Source of the DNA: Strigops habroptila
Taxonomy: Eukaryota > Chordata > Aves > Psittaciformes > Psittacidae
Assembly (NCBI RefSeq): GCF_004027225.2
Contig: NC_044284.2
Coordinates: 13,248,501 to 13,312,500, forward strand
Length of the DNA: 64,000 nt
Direction of reading: 5' to 3'
Shown here: in pieces, positions 15,278 to 26,966 of the stretch
How the letters are laid out: the number at the start of each line of letters is the position of its first letter
How positions within the stretch are numbered: the first letter of the stretch is position 1
The notes under the pieces: generated by a model
Databases searched by the model: none
What the model saw: only the letters and a program-made list of their open reading frames with translations
What the model was told of the DNA's origin: nothing
Made by a program: the position numbers and the translations under genes

Positions 15278-16837
15278 ACATCCCCTGCCAGACTTAGAGC
15301 ATGCAGGCAGAGGTTGCATCAGGTACAACTCTGATGTACAGTCATGTCCACTAGGAACTAAACCAAAAGCACAAGTTCCCTATGCATACCCGGGTGAATT
15401 CTGGAGAAAAATGTAAACCACCTGCTTCTTGCTAACTGGCAAAGCAATAAGACTATACTCAGAAGAGAAAAATAAATTTAGTTTTTCATCTTGTAACCTT
15501 GTCAAGAAGCCAAAATCATCTGCTTTAGTGCACACACAAAAATGTTGCTCATGTCTTGCCCCTGCTATAAGAATCTCATTGCTTCAGAAAATACATTTAA
15601 CATTACAGGAGTTTAAGCCTCTGCTGAAACCTTTTAAAAATGTCACATACAGCTCCTCAAAGCTCCAATCCCAGAGCCTTCCTGAGGATAATGCAGAAGT
15701 TAAATCAACTTTACTCTAGGATTACCTTGCCCTTCCAAGTATCCCCTTGGCCAGAAGTAATTTATTAGAAGATTACCTCCATTAAAAACAATTCTCTATC
15801 CTCCTTGAAAGTATTTCCTTCCAAAGAGTAAAGAGCTTATGCTAGACTTGAGAAAGCTGGTTAATCAGAAGGACATCTGAGCTAATTTCTCTAATGTTCT
15901 TTGCAATGTGCTGGCATCACAGACAGTCTGCTCAGGTGTGTGGCCAACCATCCTGTCCATCTTTCCTACATTTATTACAGACACAAAGTCAGCCTCCACC
16001 AAAGCTGTGCACGTCATACTGCTTTTAATAACATCTCTGATGTGTAAGTGGTAGATGAGCTACCTCATTAATAGCAACTGCTCTCAGTTTGTGTGTTAGT
16101 GATTTACAGTTCACCGGCTGGAGCTCTTTGCATAGATGTATGGGAGAATAAAAAATACAACATGGGAAAGTGTTAATGAATTTGTAAAATATGCTAGCAG
16201 ACAGGGTCAATGATGTATTTATTATCTTAAAAAATAGATCAATCTGGCCTTGTCAGAACAGGATAAAAGGTGGTTCTGTCAGTAGAAACATGTGAAATCC
16301 CTATCTGTTAGCAGAGTAAGCAAAAAAAACCCCTTAAATACCAAGTCTTCTGTGCCAAGCAAACTGTTTCAGAGAATGCATAATTCAGTCCTTTAAAAGG
16401 GTAGAGATACCTTTTTTATCTGTCTAAATTATATTTGTTTCTTGCTCAAGAACAATAAAGTGTGAAAACAGCAGAGGCCTTAGCTTGAGGGGAAGCAAGC
16501 CAAGGAAGTGTGTGTTGGCTTCCTTGCAGATTAAGCACATTCGTAGCGGTTCTTTTTTTCTAGTACCCTGTCTACTCCACCACTGATCTGTGCAGCCTTC
16601 TCTCCAGGCTGCACTGCCTCGGGTAGCTGGAGCGCAACCGCCGCACATGGGTAGAAATGGGGTACCCCTTACTCAGGGGGAGCAGGATCAGGCTCCCTGC
16701 CCAAACCCACAGCTCCCCAACAAACCCCAACTTCAACAAGAGCACTGAGACAATGAGAAAATTGCATCAGTCAAGAACATAAAATATTAATTCAAATACT
16801 TTGATTGTAAGCAGACTGGATTTTAGCTGCATTGCTT

Positions 16838-16863
16838 CAAAAAAAAAACAAACCCAAAAAACA
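16838..16863. repeat. A/C-only low-complexity tract
   Basis: About 26 bases of A and C only, with A runs broken by short C blocks, of the same class as the tracts at 4.3, 10.3, 53.1, 55.1 and 57.4 kb. Confidence 0.75.
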
Positions 16864-18599
16864 GATATAAAAGGATCATTAAAGTGCAACTTCAGATTTC
16901 ACACACAGTAGACCTGAGTTTCACCAATGATGCACTGACACAAGGAGAGCTAGAACAGAGGTTTCCTCTTTTCTGACATCCCTTTTACTACTTGGTAGTT
17001 TGAGCTGTATCAGCTCAGCATCTTTCTGGCATTTCAGATGCATGTTCTACCTGCCCTCCTCTCTCCCCACCATGCCAATACCTTGCCATTTACATAAGGA
17101 AGGATTTTGATTAATGAGTTCTTCCTGCCAAAAAGATAGCCTCACAAGCAGCAGAATGAAAATAAGTTAGATTGTATGGAGTAACATAAATACAGTCCTT
17201 CTGCACAAAAATCCCCAATTAGTAGCCAGGCATTCTTGCTTGTGAGTCATTAATGAATACTTCTATATGCTGAACATTTATATCTTTCTGTTTGTGACAC
17301 CGCCTCCAAGCTTGACCCCCTGTCATCACATCACAAGGATCAAGGTTTTAAATGAGGTATTAGCAATTTCATAAATAGCTTTTTTTAAACAGCATGGAAA
17401 AACTATTGAACCATGACTGGTTGGTCATACACAACTATCGAAATTCCAACACATCATCTCCCCAGTCCTTCAGCAACTGAACGCCCGAACACCATGTGTT
17501 TCACCATATATAGCATTCCTGTGCAAGAGTGCAGGAATTTTTGGTTATTTAGACCCTGGCCACACAGTCTCTGTGGGCAGTTCCCCTGCACTCACATGGA
17601 GATTTGTGCGTACAGAGAGCAGAAAAGCCGGTGTCTGTAAGACAACATGAGGAGGAACTTGCCCGTAATTCACTTTGACTTCTAAAAGGCAGCTTGATTC
17701 CTCCAGGAATAAAGATCAGACAGAAAATTAATTAGTGTGTCTTTTATTCTTCTACTCTTTACCAGCCCTAAAACTGCCTTTTTAATTATGCACAACTTAG
17801 TCTGTATTTTAAAGTAAGGTAATTCCCAAATTTGGGCAAATCACAGTTTTGGTTTTTTTTTAACTTACAATGGCTGATAACATTTCATTCTTAGACCACA
17901 TTGGTACCAACAATACCAGTGAGTATCACAAGAGTAGCAAACAAGGGGTCTGCGTGACATTTTCAAGGGGGGAAGCAATTTCTTTCTGCCCTCAGCCCTC
18001 CCCTGCACAGCCAGGATAAACCTTCCTTTTCCCCCACCAAAGGCTGCAGTACCAGCAGTACTCATCTGACTTGCCTTTCTCTCCAGAGTGCTCCACACCC
18101 ACAATATATTTGCTACTGCAGATATAAGATACGTTTAAAATCACCAAATCTATATGGTATTAGCATGCTCCTAGGGCTGGCCTAGCATGGCTGGCCATGG
18201 CATGATCCCTAGCTGGGCACAATTCCTATCCCCTCCATAAAGCTTCTAGGTTTATGTTCAACATGTCAGCAGTTGTGACACTGCTAAGTGGCCTCTCCTG
18301 GGGATATGTGCCACTGTTCACCTTCCCCTTCAATGAATCAGAAGATCTTACTGTAATCTGGTTCATGCAAAAGTGGAGCAGTAAGATTCAGATACATTCA
18401 GCTGGTCTCACTGCCTAATAAATGAATACTGTCAAAGGAAATCCAGTTCTTGTTATTTTGAGACTTGCATAGGGTCATTGTATGATGATTGTTCCTTGGG
18501 AGGAGGGAAGCAATTTCTGTGGTAGATTGCTCCTTTTAGATATGAGCAGCCGTGTAAGGCAGAGGATGCTAAAAAAAAATAAATTGAAGAATGTACAGA

Positions 18600-18972
18600 A
18601 GAGGCTCACATACATTATTTTATTTTATGCTAGAGGAACTATCTTACAGTGAGAGACCCAAACAGCTCAATCTGTTTATCTTATCAGGAAGAAGATTGAG
18701 TGGTGAGTTGATCACAACAGATAAGCACCTTGTGGGGAGAAAATACCAGGCACTGAAGTGATCTTTAATCTAGCAGGGAAAAGCGTAACAAGCAGCAAGG
18801 ACTGAAAGCTGAAGGCAGATTAATTCAAAGTAAAATTTAAGAACATATTTTTAATTATAAATTCAGTGAGTTATTGAGCCTGCTAGCAGTGAACAGGGAG
18901 AAACTGAATGATCTAGCAGAACGAGAAGGTCTGACTGGCCAATCCCAACCTCCTTCTGGCCCTGCACTCCAA
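18600..18972 (+). mobile_element. Decayed ancient CR1-like LINE fragment (RT C-terminus and 3' UTR)
   Basis: This degraded plus-strand relic keeps the layout of the 3' end of a CR1-family LINE. Translating about 18651-18740 gives a segment with QLNLF followed by GRRLSGELIT, matching in order the conserved C-terminal reverse-transcriptase stretch (in the younger copy at 27-28.5 kb: [19 protein letters not shown]). Downstream are stop codons, and near the end a stretch reading GGTCTGACTGG then CCTTCTGGCCCTGCA, resembling the 3' UTR of older amniote CR1 subfamilies. The terminal octamer repeats are lost. Divergence suggests an insertion much older than the other CR1 copies here. The exact borders are uncertain by tens of bases. 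Confidence 0.65.
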
Positions 18973-21649
18973 ATTTCAGAGTGGGGTGGGGAACTGGGAT
19001 GTGTTCTGGTTTAAGAAAGTGCAATTCATACTTCTCATCAAAACAAAAGAACTTCAGTCACCCGTGCTTGATTCCTTTCTTCCACTCATCAGTGAAAGGG
19101 ATATTGTTAATTTTGTTAATTAAGAACATTTCAACAGCTACATCATTTATGTATTTTAATGCGTATTTGTACTGTAACTTCTAATGAAGTCACATCCAGA
19201 TAACATGTTGATAAGTACTAGGAAGTACCATTCTTTTCATAATCTTTGTTGAGGCATATTTTATATTAAATATATGTTTCATAGTACCAGAAAAATAAAG
19301 CTGGAGGGCTAGAACTGGAACCAGACGAAGGATGGTTATAAAGATTCATTAGACGGGACAACTCAATGGGGAAAGTAAAGAGGCAGTGTTCAGCTCCAAA
19401 AGAGGCTGAGATGCACCCCTTGGCCTCTTCCACATCCCACAGGGATCCAGCCCACCTCACACTGTGGACACACCAGCTTGGCTGGGACAGGCAGGGGGGG
19501 TCTCACACTGCAGCATCACACGAACATGTCAAAGGGTGCTCATCTCAGCCAGGCTAATAGAAACGTAGCTTGGGGATCTCTTAAATATCTCAGTGGCCAT
19601 TTCTTGATCAGGTGCTTGGACAAGAGTGCTGGAGAAAGCATTTTGCTTATGTGAAAGCAACTATTTTTGTGCATTTTCAATTCCAGATAGCTACAGCCAC
19701 TGGAAAAACAGCGCTGAAAAATAAAGCCTGTATAGAAATTGACTGCTTTCCTGTAGCATTCCCTGTTGTGCTATGGGAAGCTATAAAGCTACTGATATTT
19801 ACCTTGGGTTTTATTCTTCTATTTACTGTAGAAGCAATAGCTCTGGAAACCCTCATGCCAGTTAGTATGATCTCAGTATATATTGTACATTTCTTTCAAA
19901 TGCACACGTGCTACAAAGAATGCAGAGTATCATAGGAACTTCTATTTTTTAATTAGAAATTGCATTTAACTAAACAAAATTTAATAAATTAGATTCTGCT
20001 CAATTTTAACAATACGATCCAATGGACATTAGTACTATTACATTCCTGTAAATGAGTGCAGGATTTCACTCAGTAAAGCATGAACAAGTCTTAATATTTA
20101 CTGAAGAAACAAGGAAAGGAACTACACTGTGATCATCCGTCACTTCCCCATCAAACAAAATAAGATTTAGATACCAGCTGCAACCTTGCCCAGTCAGACA
20201 ACCTGGTGGGTGAAGAAGCTCAGTGCCTGGGAACAAAACACAGCAATCTCCCATCTCTATGTTAGGATTCCTAATCATTCTCTAGAAGGAAATTGCATAC
20301 ACATTGGTTGCTATCCAAGGTGACAGCCAGGAAGCTTCAGGAGTCACCAGAAAACATTTGGCCAACACTGGAAATTGCTTATGGTGAGAAGTGAAATTAC
20401 AAGACTTCTATGACTATCTCATTAAAAAAAAAAGAAAAAAAGCTGTAGATGCTACATAATAGCTTATGCAGTGTGAAGATCTCTTAAGTGTGTGGGATTT
20501 TAGTATCTACAGTAAATGCTCTTTACTAATCAGCTTAAATAGCAATTTGAAGTTCCTGTGGATGAGAAGTCCTTTGAGGTCAGACAGGACCCAGGAGCCT
20601 GCATTGATGGGCTACCGCAAATGAAAGACACCCACAGGAAAACAGGAGAAGCTTCTACACCCAAATGACACATTAAAAAATTCATCTGCAAAAGAAGATT
20701 TAAAGCAAACAGGAAATCAGAGATTAGGCAATTCAGCGGGTATGGAATGAACACGTGTTTGAATAAACAGAAGTCGTGTGTGCTGGTGAAGCTGCGGCAG
20801 AGTACTGGACATCCAGATTAGCAGGAGTAGGCTAAATGAGAGCAGCCCATTCCCATGACCATTGTGTAATGGGAGCAAAAAGCATATACCAAAGACAGCT
20901 AGTCTGCAATATCATCTTATGTATTTAATACAAAAACCATGAGGTAGTTAAGGAAAGTCTGGTGATGCAGAGTGGTGCTGCAGTTGTGGCATCACAGGCA
21001 GAAAAACCAGCAAGTCTCAGTACAGCATTAGGCAGAGAAGTGGAGGATGTTTCTATTCTTGGTCTATGGGCTTGGTCTCAGTTTTAGGATAGGGGAAACG
21101 TGAGACAAGAAAAGTTTGCACCAATGATAAATTATCCACAGAAAAATCACTACCAGCTTTCAGATATGCGAAATATAGGTAGAAGTCTGGAATAATGAAT
21201 TTCAGGATTACTCAGTTTAATTCCATCTGTAGTTCTGCCTGCCATCTGATTTCTATGGGATAGAAAATAACAGAGAAAAGAGAGCTAAAAGCAAGAACAG
21301 CAGGAAAAAATGCCTTTGGCTTATGAAGAGCAACTGCAAGACGTGAACGGCTGTAGCCTGGAAGGGGAAAGATCCTAGGGACCTGAACACCATTCAGAAA
21401 TGCTTTTCAGGGTAATAGCTGGTACAAAAGATGGGCATTAATCATGGTCTCAGAAAGAAGCATGACAAAAGATCATGAAGCTGTGAAAGCAGAGTTTTAG
21501 GCTTGTTAGTTTTTGCCAGTGCAAGCAGTCGTGTAGTATGAGTGCTGCCCCGCATCCAGCCACAGGTGAGGTGTGGTGGAGCAGGGCATCCAGGGTGCCA
21601 GCAGGAGGGAGGGTGCAGCCTGGGAACCCAGGAAGCCTTTTGCAGCCCT
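18973..21649. other. Intergenic DNA, no gene recognised
   Basis: Unique AT-rich sequence between two CR1 relics. The largest open frame (19612-19935, plus, 107 codons) shows no family signature and is taken as chance. I see no RNA gene or promoter. Confidence 0.55.
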
Positions 21650-22250
21650 GCCTGCCATGATCCATGTTGGAAAAGACCTTTAAGATCATCAAATCCAACC
21701 ATTACCCCAGGACTGGCAAGTCCACCACTAAATCATAAGGCCTTATCCACAGAGTTTTTGAACACTTCCAGGGACTGTGATTCCACCACTGCCCTGGGCA
21801 GCCTGTTCCAATGCCTGAGCACCTTCTCTGTGAAGAAATTGTTCCTAGTATCCAGCCTAAACCTCCCCTGGCACAGCTTGAGGCCATTACCTCTTGTCCT
21901 ATTGCTTGCTATTTGGGAGAAGAGACCGACCCCACCTCACTACAACCTCCTTTCAGGTAGTTGTAGAGAGTGATAAGGTCCACCCGAGCCTTCTCTTCTT
22001 CAGACCAGACACCCCCAGGTCTCTCGGCCATTCCTCATAAGACTTATTCTCCAGACCTTTCACCAGCTCTGTTGCCCTTCTCTGGACCTGCTCCAGCACC
22101 TCAATGTCTTTCTTGTAATGAGGGGCCCAGAACTGAACACAGGAGTCAAGGTATAGCCTCACCAGTGCTGAGTACAGGGGGATGATCGCTTCTTTAGCCC
22201 TGCTGGTCACACTATTTCTGATACAGGCCAGGATGCCGTTGGACTTCCCG
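21650..22250 (-). mobile_element. CR1 LINE 3'-end fragment, 5'-truncated and decayed
   Basis: On the minus strand this encodes the last part of a CR1 reverse transcriptase followed by the CR1 3' UTR. The residues around 21980-22240 read [20 protein letters not shown], then [20 protein letters not shown] and [17 protein letters not shown], the C-terminal CR1 pol region. Compared with the copy at 27-28.5 kb it diverges clearly, and its frame breaks into unrelated sequence near 22250, where the 5' truncation falls. The 3' end (low coordinate, about 21655) keeps the GTTGGAAAAGACC-like 3' UTR block but not the octamer tail. It is an old, dead, typical 5'-truncated copy. GC content is higher than in the flanks. 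Confidence 0.93.
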
Positions 22251-23854
22251 GAAATTGATTGATTACTTCTGCTGGAGCACAGTGGCTTCCAGGGAGTGAA
22301 GGGAAAGCAACACATAGGCAGGCTAGTGCCCAAGTTCATGGAATTATTCTCTTAACTGTCCCTTAGGTGACTTGCTAATCACCATGTAAGCAGCTATTTG
22401 TTATCAGACCACTATTCTGAATGGGGTTTTCTCTATCTCCTCTCAACTTCAATTTCATCTGGAAAAAAACCCCATAATGCTGAAGGCTTGATAGTCATTG
22501 CAAGAAGAGTTGCTCTTTGCCCATCTATACTTCTAATATGTTACTGATGAGTAAGGTTTAGTCAGATTTACAATTAAGATATTTGGTCATGCAATTAATG
22601 ATGAAATTATCTGACGCACATGTCAGTAGTGCAGCATGGTTCCCATGGAGGCTGACAGGAATTCTACTTTTGACTTCAGTGGCAGCAGAGCCAGCCTAAT
22701 GGAGAGCAATGCAGAGTTTTCAACCTCAAAGCTTTTTAATGCCATGAATAGCATGCTGTATCCTTGGCAGCATATCTTTGAGGCTATCTGTTGGCATGGC
22801 TTAATTATCAAGTATCAGTTTTCAATTACAAGCATATGAATTCTGACTTCTGTTAGAAGTCTAACAGCTCTTTACCCAAACCGTACATGTGTTCTCTGGT
22901 ACCCTTAGGCACAATTTTTCTTCTCCATCACAGAAAAATTTGACCTCTTTACTGGCATTAGCAGTGACATTGTAGTTCATAAACTATCCTTAGCTGGGGT
23001 TGAAAAGCATTGTAATGAAGTGAAATATTTTCCTGGAAAAAATAGATTCTGCTTGCTGAGGCACTGCCTGACAGCTTCAACAAGCAAAAATCAGAATGCT
23101 AAAGATATTTTAAGTCAAAGAAAGTGTATGGTAATAAAGTAGAGCCTAGTATATACAGGGAGAAGTCATTGTCTTAAGTGTGAAAATAGAAGAGGACTCA
23201 GGCTACATTTTCTCTTAGTCTTTTCATGAATCTTATCATATCTCTCCTACAGTGACAGAAGACCGGTCTAGAGCAAGTTTTCTCCCTGATGGCAGTCCTG
23301 GACTTCACAGCTAGTCCTGATGTTCCCGAAGCTGAAACCCTTCTCTGCTTAACTACGGTGAGAAAAATGGTACTGCTGCCAGCAGGCTATGGAGAAAAAT
23401 GCTCTTCTGGAGAAAAGCTTCCTAATTCTATTATGATTTTCATTATGTTTCTATTATAAAATGTCCAAATGATAAACTCATAAAAATACATAATGAAAAT
23501 GGTCAGACCATTAACTACAGTCAAATGAAATACCACTATAATGAAACTTGCAAGTGATCCTATAATCAGCAAAGCAACAGGATTCAGACCAAACAAGGAA
23601 GAAGGGATCATCTGAAATCCTTTACTCCTGCTTCCAAATATTTAGAAAATGCGAGTTTAATGCTGCAAATTATGTTTCTTTATGTTGTTATTTTCCTGAA
23701 CTGGATGCTGTGGCAGCAGTCTGCATTTCACAAGGCATGGCTTTCAACCAGCAATATCTATTCTCAACAGGAAATATGCTCCACTTAGTCCAAATGTTCT
23801 GAGTACATCAAACATATTTGTATAAACATGCTGTATCATAATTGAGAGCCTTGC

Positions 23855-23935
23855 TAGTACTTGGGATTTAGACAGCACTTTACAGCTTCAAGGTGCTGTA
23901 CAAACGTTTAACTTATTTATTAATTAAATTTTCTA
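23855..23935. repeat. Possible ancient LINE/SINE tail (L3/MIR-like)
   Basis: The sequence includes GACAGCACTTTACAGC followed by CAAGGTGCTGTACAAACG and then TTAACTTATTTATTAATTA. This resembles the 'cttcaaagcactttacaaac...ttaatta' theme of old amniote L3/MIR-type repeats. The resemblance is from memory and short; it could be coincidence. Confidence 0.3.
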
Positions 23936-25973
23936 ACTAGGGACATAACCTAGATTTAGTTAGAAGCAAGCTGTGGATGAGAGCAGGTTGGGTAAACAGG
24001 TTTATCATGTTTATGTAAAAGGCCATACCAAGTCCTCTTAGAAGAGTTTCCTTAGCAAAACAAAAAGGTAAAACTTCTCAAAAGCTTCTAGTCCCTGGGT
24101 GGGTAAACTAATGGGCAGCTGTATGATAGGCCAGCTTGGACCACCTGGCTGAGGGTTTCAGACGTATTTGTCACTGGCCTCCCCAGGTTTTCTCAGAGAA
24201 GCAAAGATGCTTTCCTTTGGATTCAGTGGAACCTGGATGAATATTTTAAAAACCCTCTTCCTGTCACTCAGCCATGTCCTTCCCTAATCTATAAACTAGA
24301 GCGCTGCAAACCAGCAGCCTCAGTACTCTTGCTCTGGCTTCTGTTTTTCATTACCACACTAGGGGATATTTTCAAAGACTCAGTTAGGAGTTATGACCTA
24401 GATTTACAAAAATATTTAGATTTGTAATTCCTATTAGCTGCTTAACATTCAGTGACATCTCCAGCAGGGTTTTTGGTAAGAACCATTTACTTCACAGCTG
24501 AATTTTGCCCAGACTCAAAATTTGTTCAACTCCAACACAGTACAGCTAAAATCATCTGTCCTCTATGGTTTTACGTTCTGACAACACAGGAGAGTGAAAC
24601 TCATCTGATATAGGAGTGTCTCTGCAACTTATTACCCTTTCATTGGTAAATTGAGCTCTGGCAATAGCAATACTACTGGGGAATAAAGATAATTAAGAAA
24701 CATAAAGCATGTCACTCTTCTTGAACCCAGTTGGAATCTTGGTTTTCTGTGTCTCTCTTGTCATAGGATTATGAGCCTTGTTTTAAGTCTGTATTCTCAT
24801 AATTTTACATAATTGACCATTTGCAATCTTCCATAATCTAAAATGTCTAATAACTATGCACAGAAAGTGAGCCCTTTCCATAATATTTATAAATATTTCA
24901 TATGAATTGGAGTTAAGACAATTTATTTATAATGCATGGGAGTCTGCAGTGGGTTTGTAAAAATAATGGGTGTTAACATGCAGTCATGATTTAATAATCA
25001 GAGACTAATTTCTAAAATACATATGGAGAGTGGCTGGTTCCAGTAATTGGTAATAGGATTGAGAGGTGCAGATATAGAAAGATGGCTGAAGTATAGTTAA
25101 TATACCATACAGGGTGGAACAAAGATGGCATTAAAACCACTTTCATCCTACTGGTACCTTATTATTTTCAGCATCTGCCAAGACAAAACTAGAACATCTT
25201 CTCCAGAAATCCACTGTCCTGCTAGCAACCACTGTGCCAGAGGACGTTGTCACATATATTATGTCATCATGGTGCAATAACACAATCCAAGGATTCCCAC
25301 CTTCTCAGGAAGCTGCCAAGGAGCCATCAACCTGCATGAACCACTAACCATCCATTAATTAATTAGTTCAAAACTGTTAAAAAGGAAGAAAAGTCCTTTA
25401 TCTGTTTCACAGTAAATGCCTCTGATATACCAATGTTGCTTAAGCCATGCTTTATAGATGGGAGTGAAAAAACCTATCTGCAGGAGAAAACAAATTGGAT
25501 TGACTGGAGAACACACATACAGCTGAAATGGACTTCCAGGTTTTCATCCGCTGTGAATAAAAGGATGAAGAAAAAAGCAAGCAGATGCATTCGATGGAGA
25601 ATAATGACAAGACCACAGCTGCAGTGAGACAAGCACACACAAGTTATCCTAGAGAGCACCAAGGCAAAGGAATAGACTTTCCATATTAATGTCGTCATTT
25701 TTGACATGCATCTCAATTGACTTCTCGTATTCTCTTAGCAGCCTGTGTATGGAAGATGACATAACTGCAATTGTTTGTGCTGCTAGATGCTCATTTCTGC
25801 ACCTGGGGGAGGGAAGAGAACTTAACACCCACAATTAGCTCATGAGACTGCTATTGCAGTCGTGCACGTGCTTTCTCCCTGAAGTTCCAGTTGCACATTG
25901 TTTATTATTCATTACAAGACTAACCACACTTTCTATGATGGCCAGATAGCTGGACTGAACAAAACAGGGTCTT

Positions 25974-26000
25974 AAAAAAACACCCCACAAACAACAAACC
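25974..26000. repeat. A/C-only low-complexity tract
   Basis: About 27 bases of A and C only (AAAAAAACACCCC then AC/AAC units), of the same class as the other A/C tracts in this window. Confidence 0.7.
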
Positions 26001-26966
26001 TAGATCAGATCCCTATTTTAAATAGAAATTGTTAAAAATAAGAATCTAAATGGAGTAAGCAGCTATTTGAGAGTAGCTGGATGAAGTTTCTCAGAAGTAA
26101 ATGTGACATGACATGACTAACTATTCCAATTCCCTATCATAAAAGACTGTGGTTTTGGTTTGGTAAGGTACCCTGCATATTTATTTACAAGAGAATGCAA
26201 TTACAGAGACAAAGAACCCTTAAGAACTAATATGAAATTATTCCCTGAAGTAGAGTTACCTACAAACTTCAGCATCTGCAGTTATAAGCTGTACCGCCTC
26301 TACCCTCATAAGAATATTTAGCACATTCTTCCTGCTGGCTCCCCTGCCCCATTTTGCCTGCTGATGGTGCCTGTTATGGGATGTTCCAGCAGGGTAACTT
26401 CAGATTCCAAACATGGCAGCATGTTTATATTTCCTGTGAAAATATCATTTAGACCCATGCCACTAAATATCTACAAATGCAAAATAATTTATTTATGACT
26501 CTCTGTAATACATTTTTAAATGTTGCAATACATATTAGTCAAGCGCACAATGCTTCTAATTCTGGATATAATCTCTGATTTCAGCCATCAGGTAAAGAAT
26601 ACGAAAAATGAGAACAAGGATTTTAGTTTACATTCTTAAATATGTTGGTTACGCAATTTGTGCTCTACTGCTTCAACATCCAATTTTACATTCTCCATAT
26701 GATTTTAATTACCATTTTTCTGTTTAGGAATAAGTATAGAGGAGCACTACATACTGGACAGTCAGAAGGATACACACAGCCAATACTTAAAGTTACAGCT
26801 TTAGCTGATGTTGATTCTGATCTGCGTGAAATGCTGGACAGGACTGGAAGCCAGCGGCCCGATTCCTCAGTGTGGCAGATGCTAATGTCAAAACACGCTC
26901 TCCCAGTTCTTAGTCTCTGTGAACCCAGCCCCAGATTTGCAAACAAAGCTGCTGAAATCAAAGAGT

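Larger units (their letters stand above)
1..18599. other. Gene-free upstream intergenic flank, first part
   Basis: This AT-rich stretch shows no coding exon I can recognise. Open frames on both strands are short, lack family motifs and look like chance; the longest is 209 codons at 7588-8217 on the plus strand. It contains a 23-base poly(T) run, three A/C-rich low-complexity tracts and one perfect 23-bp tandem duplication, listed separately. No CR1 copy was recognised here. In other vertebrates the DNA upstream of NTNG1 is a large gene-poor interval, which fits. The absence of genes is a judgement from reading frames; a spliced non-coding RNA could be missed. Confidence 0.6.
22251..26966. other. 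Intergenic DNA with possible conserved non-coding segments
   Basis: There is no recognisable gene. Open frames are all 110 codons or shorter and lack motifs. The segment at about 22540-22850 is unique, rich in ATTA-type homeodomain core sites and free of repeats, so it is a candidate conserved non-coding element. The stretch at about 23855-23935 resembles an ancient interspersed-repeat tail. An A/C tract lies at 25974-26000. None of these assignments can be proved without alignment. Confidence 0.5.
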
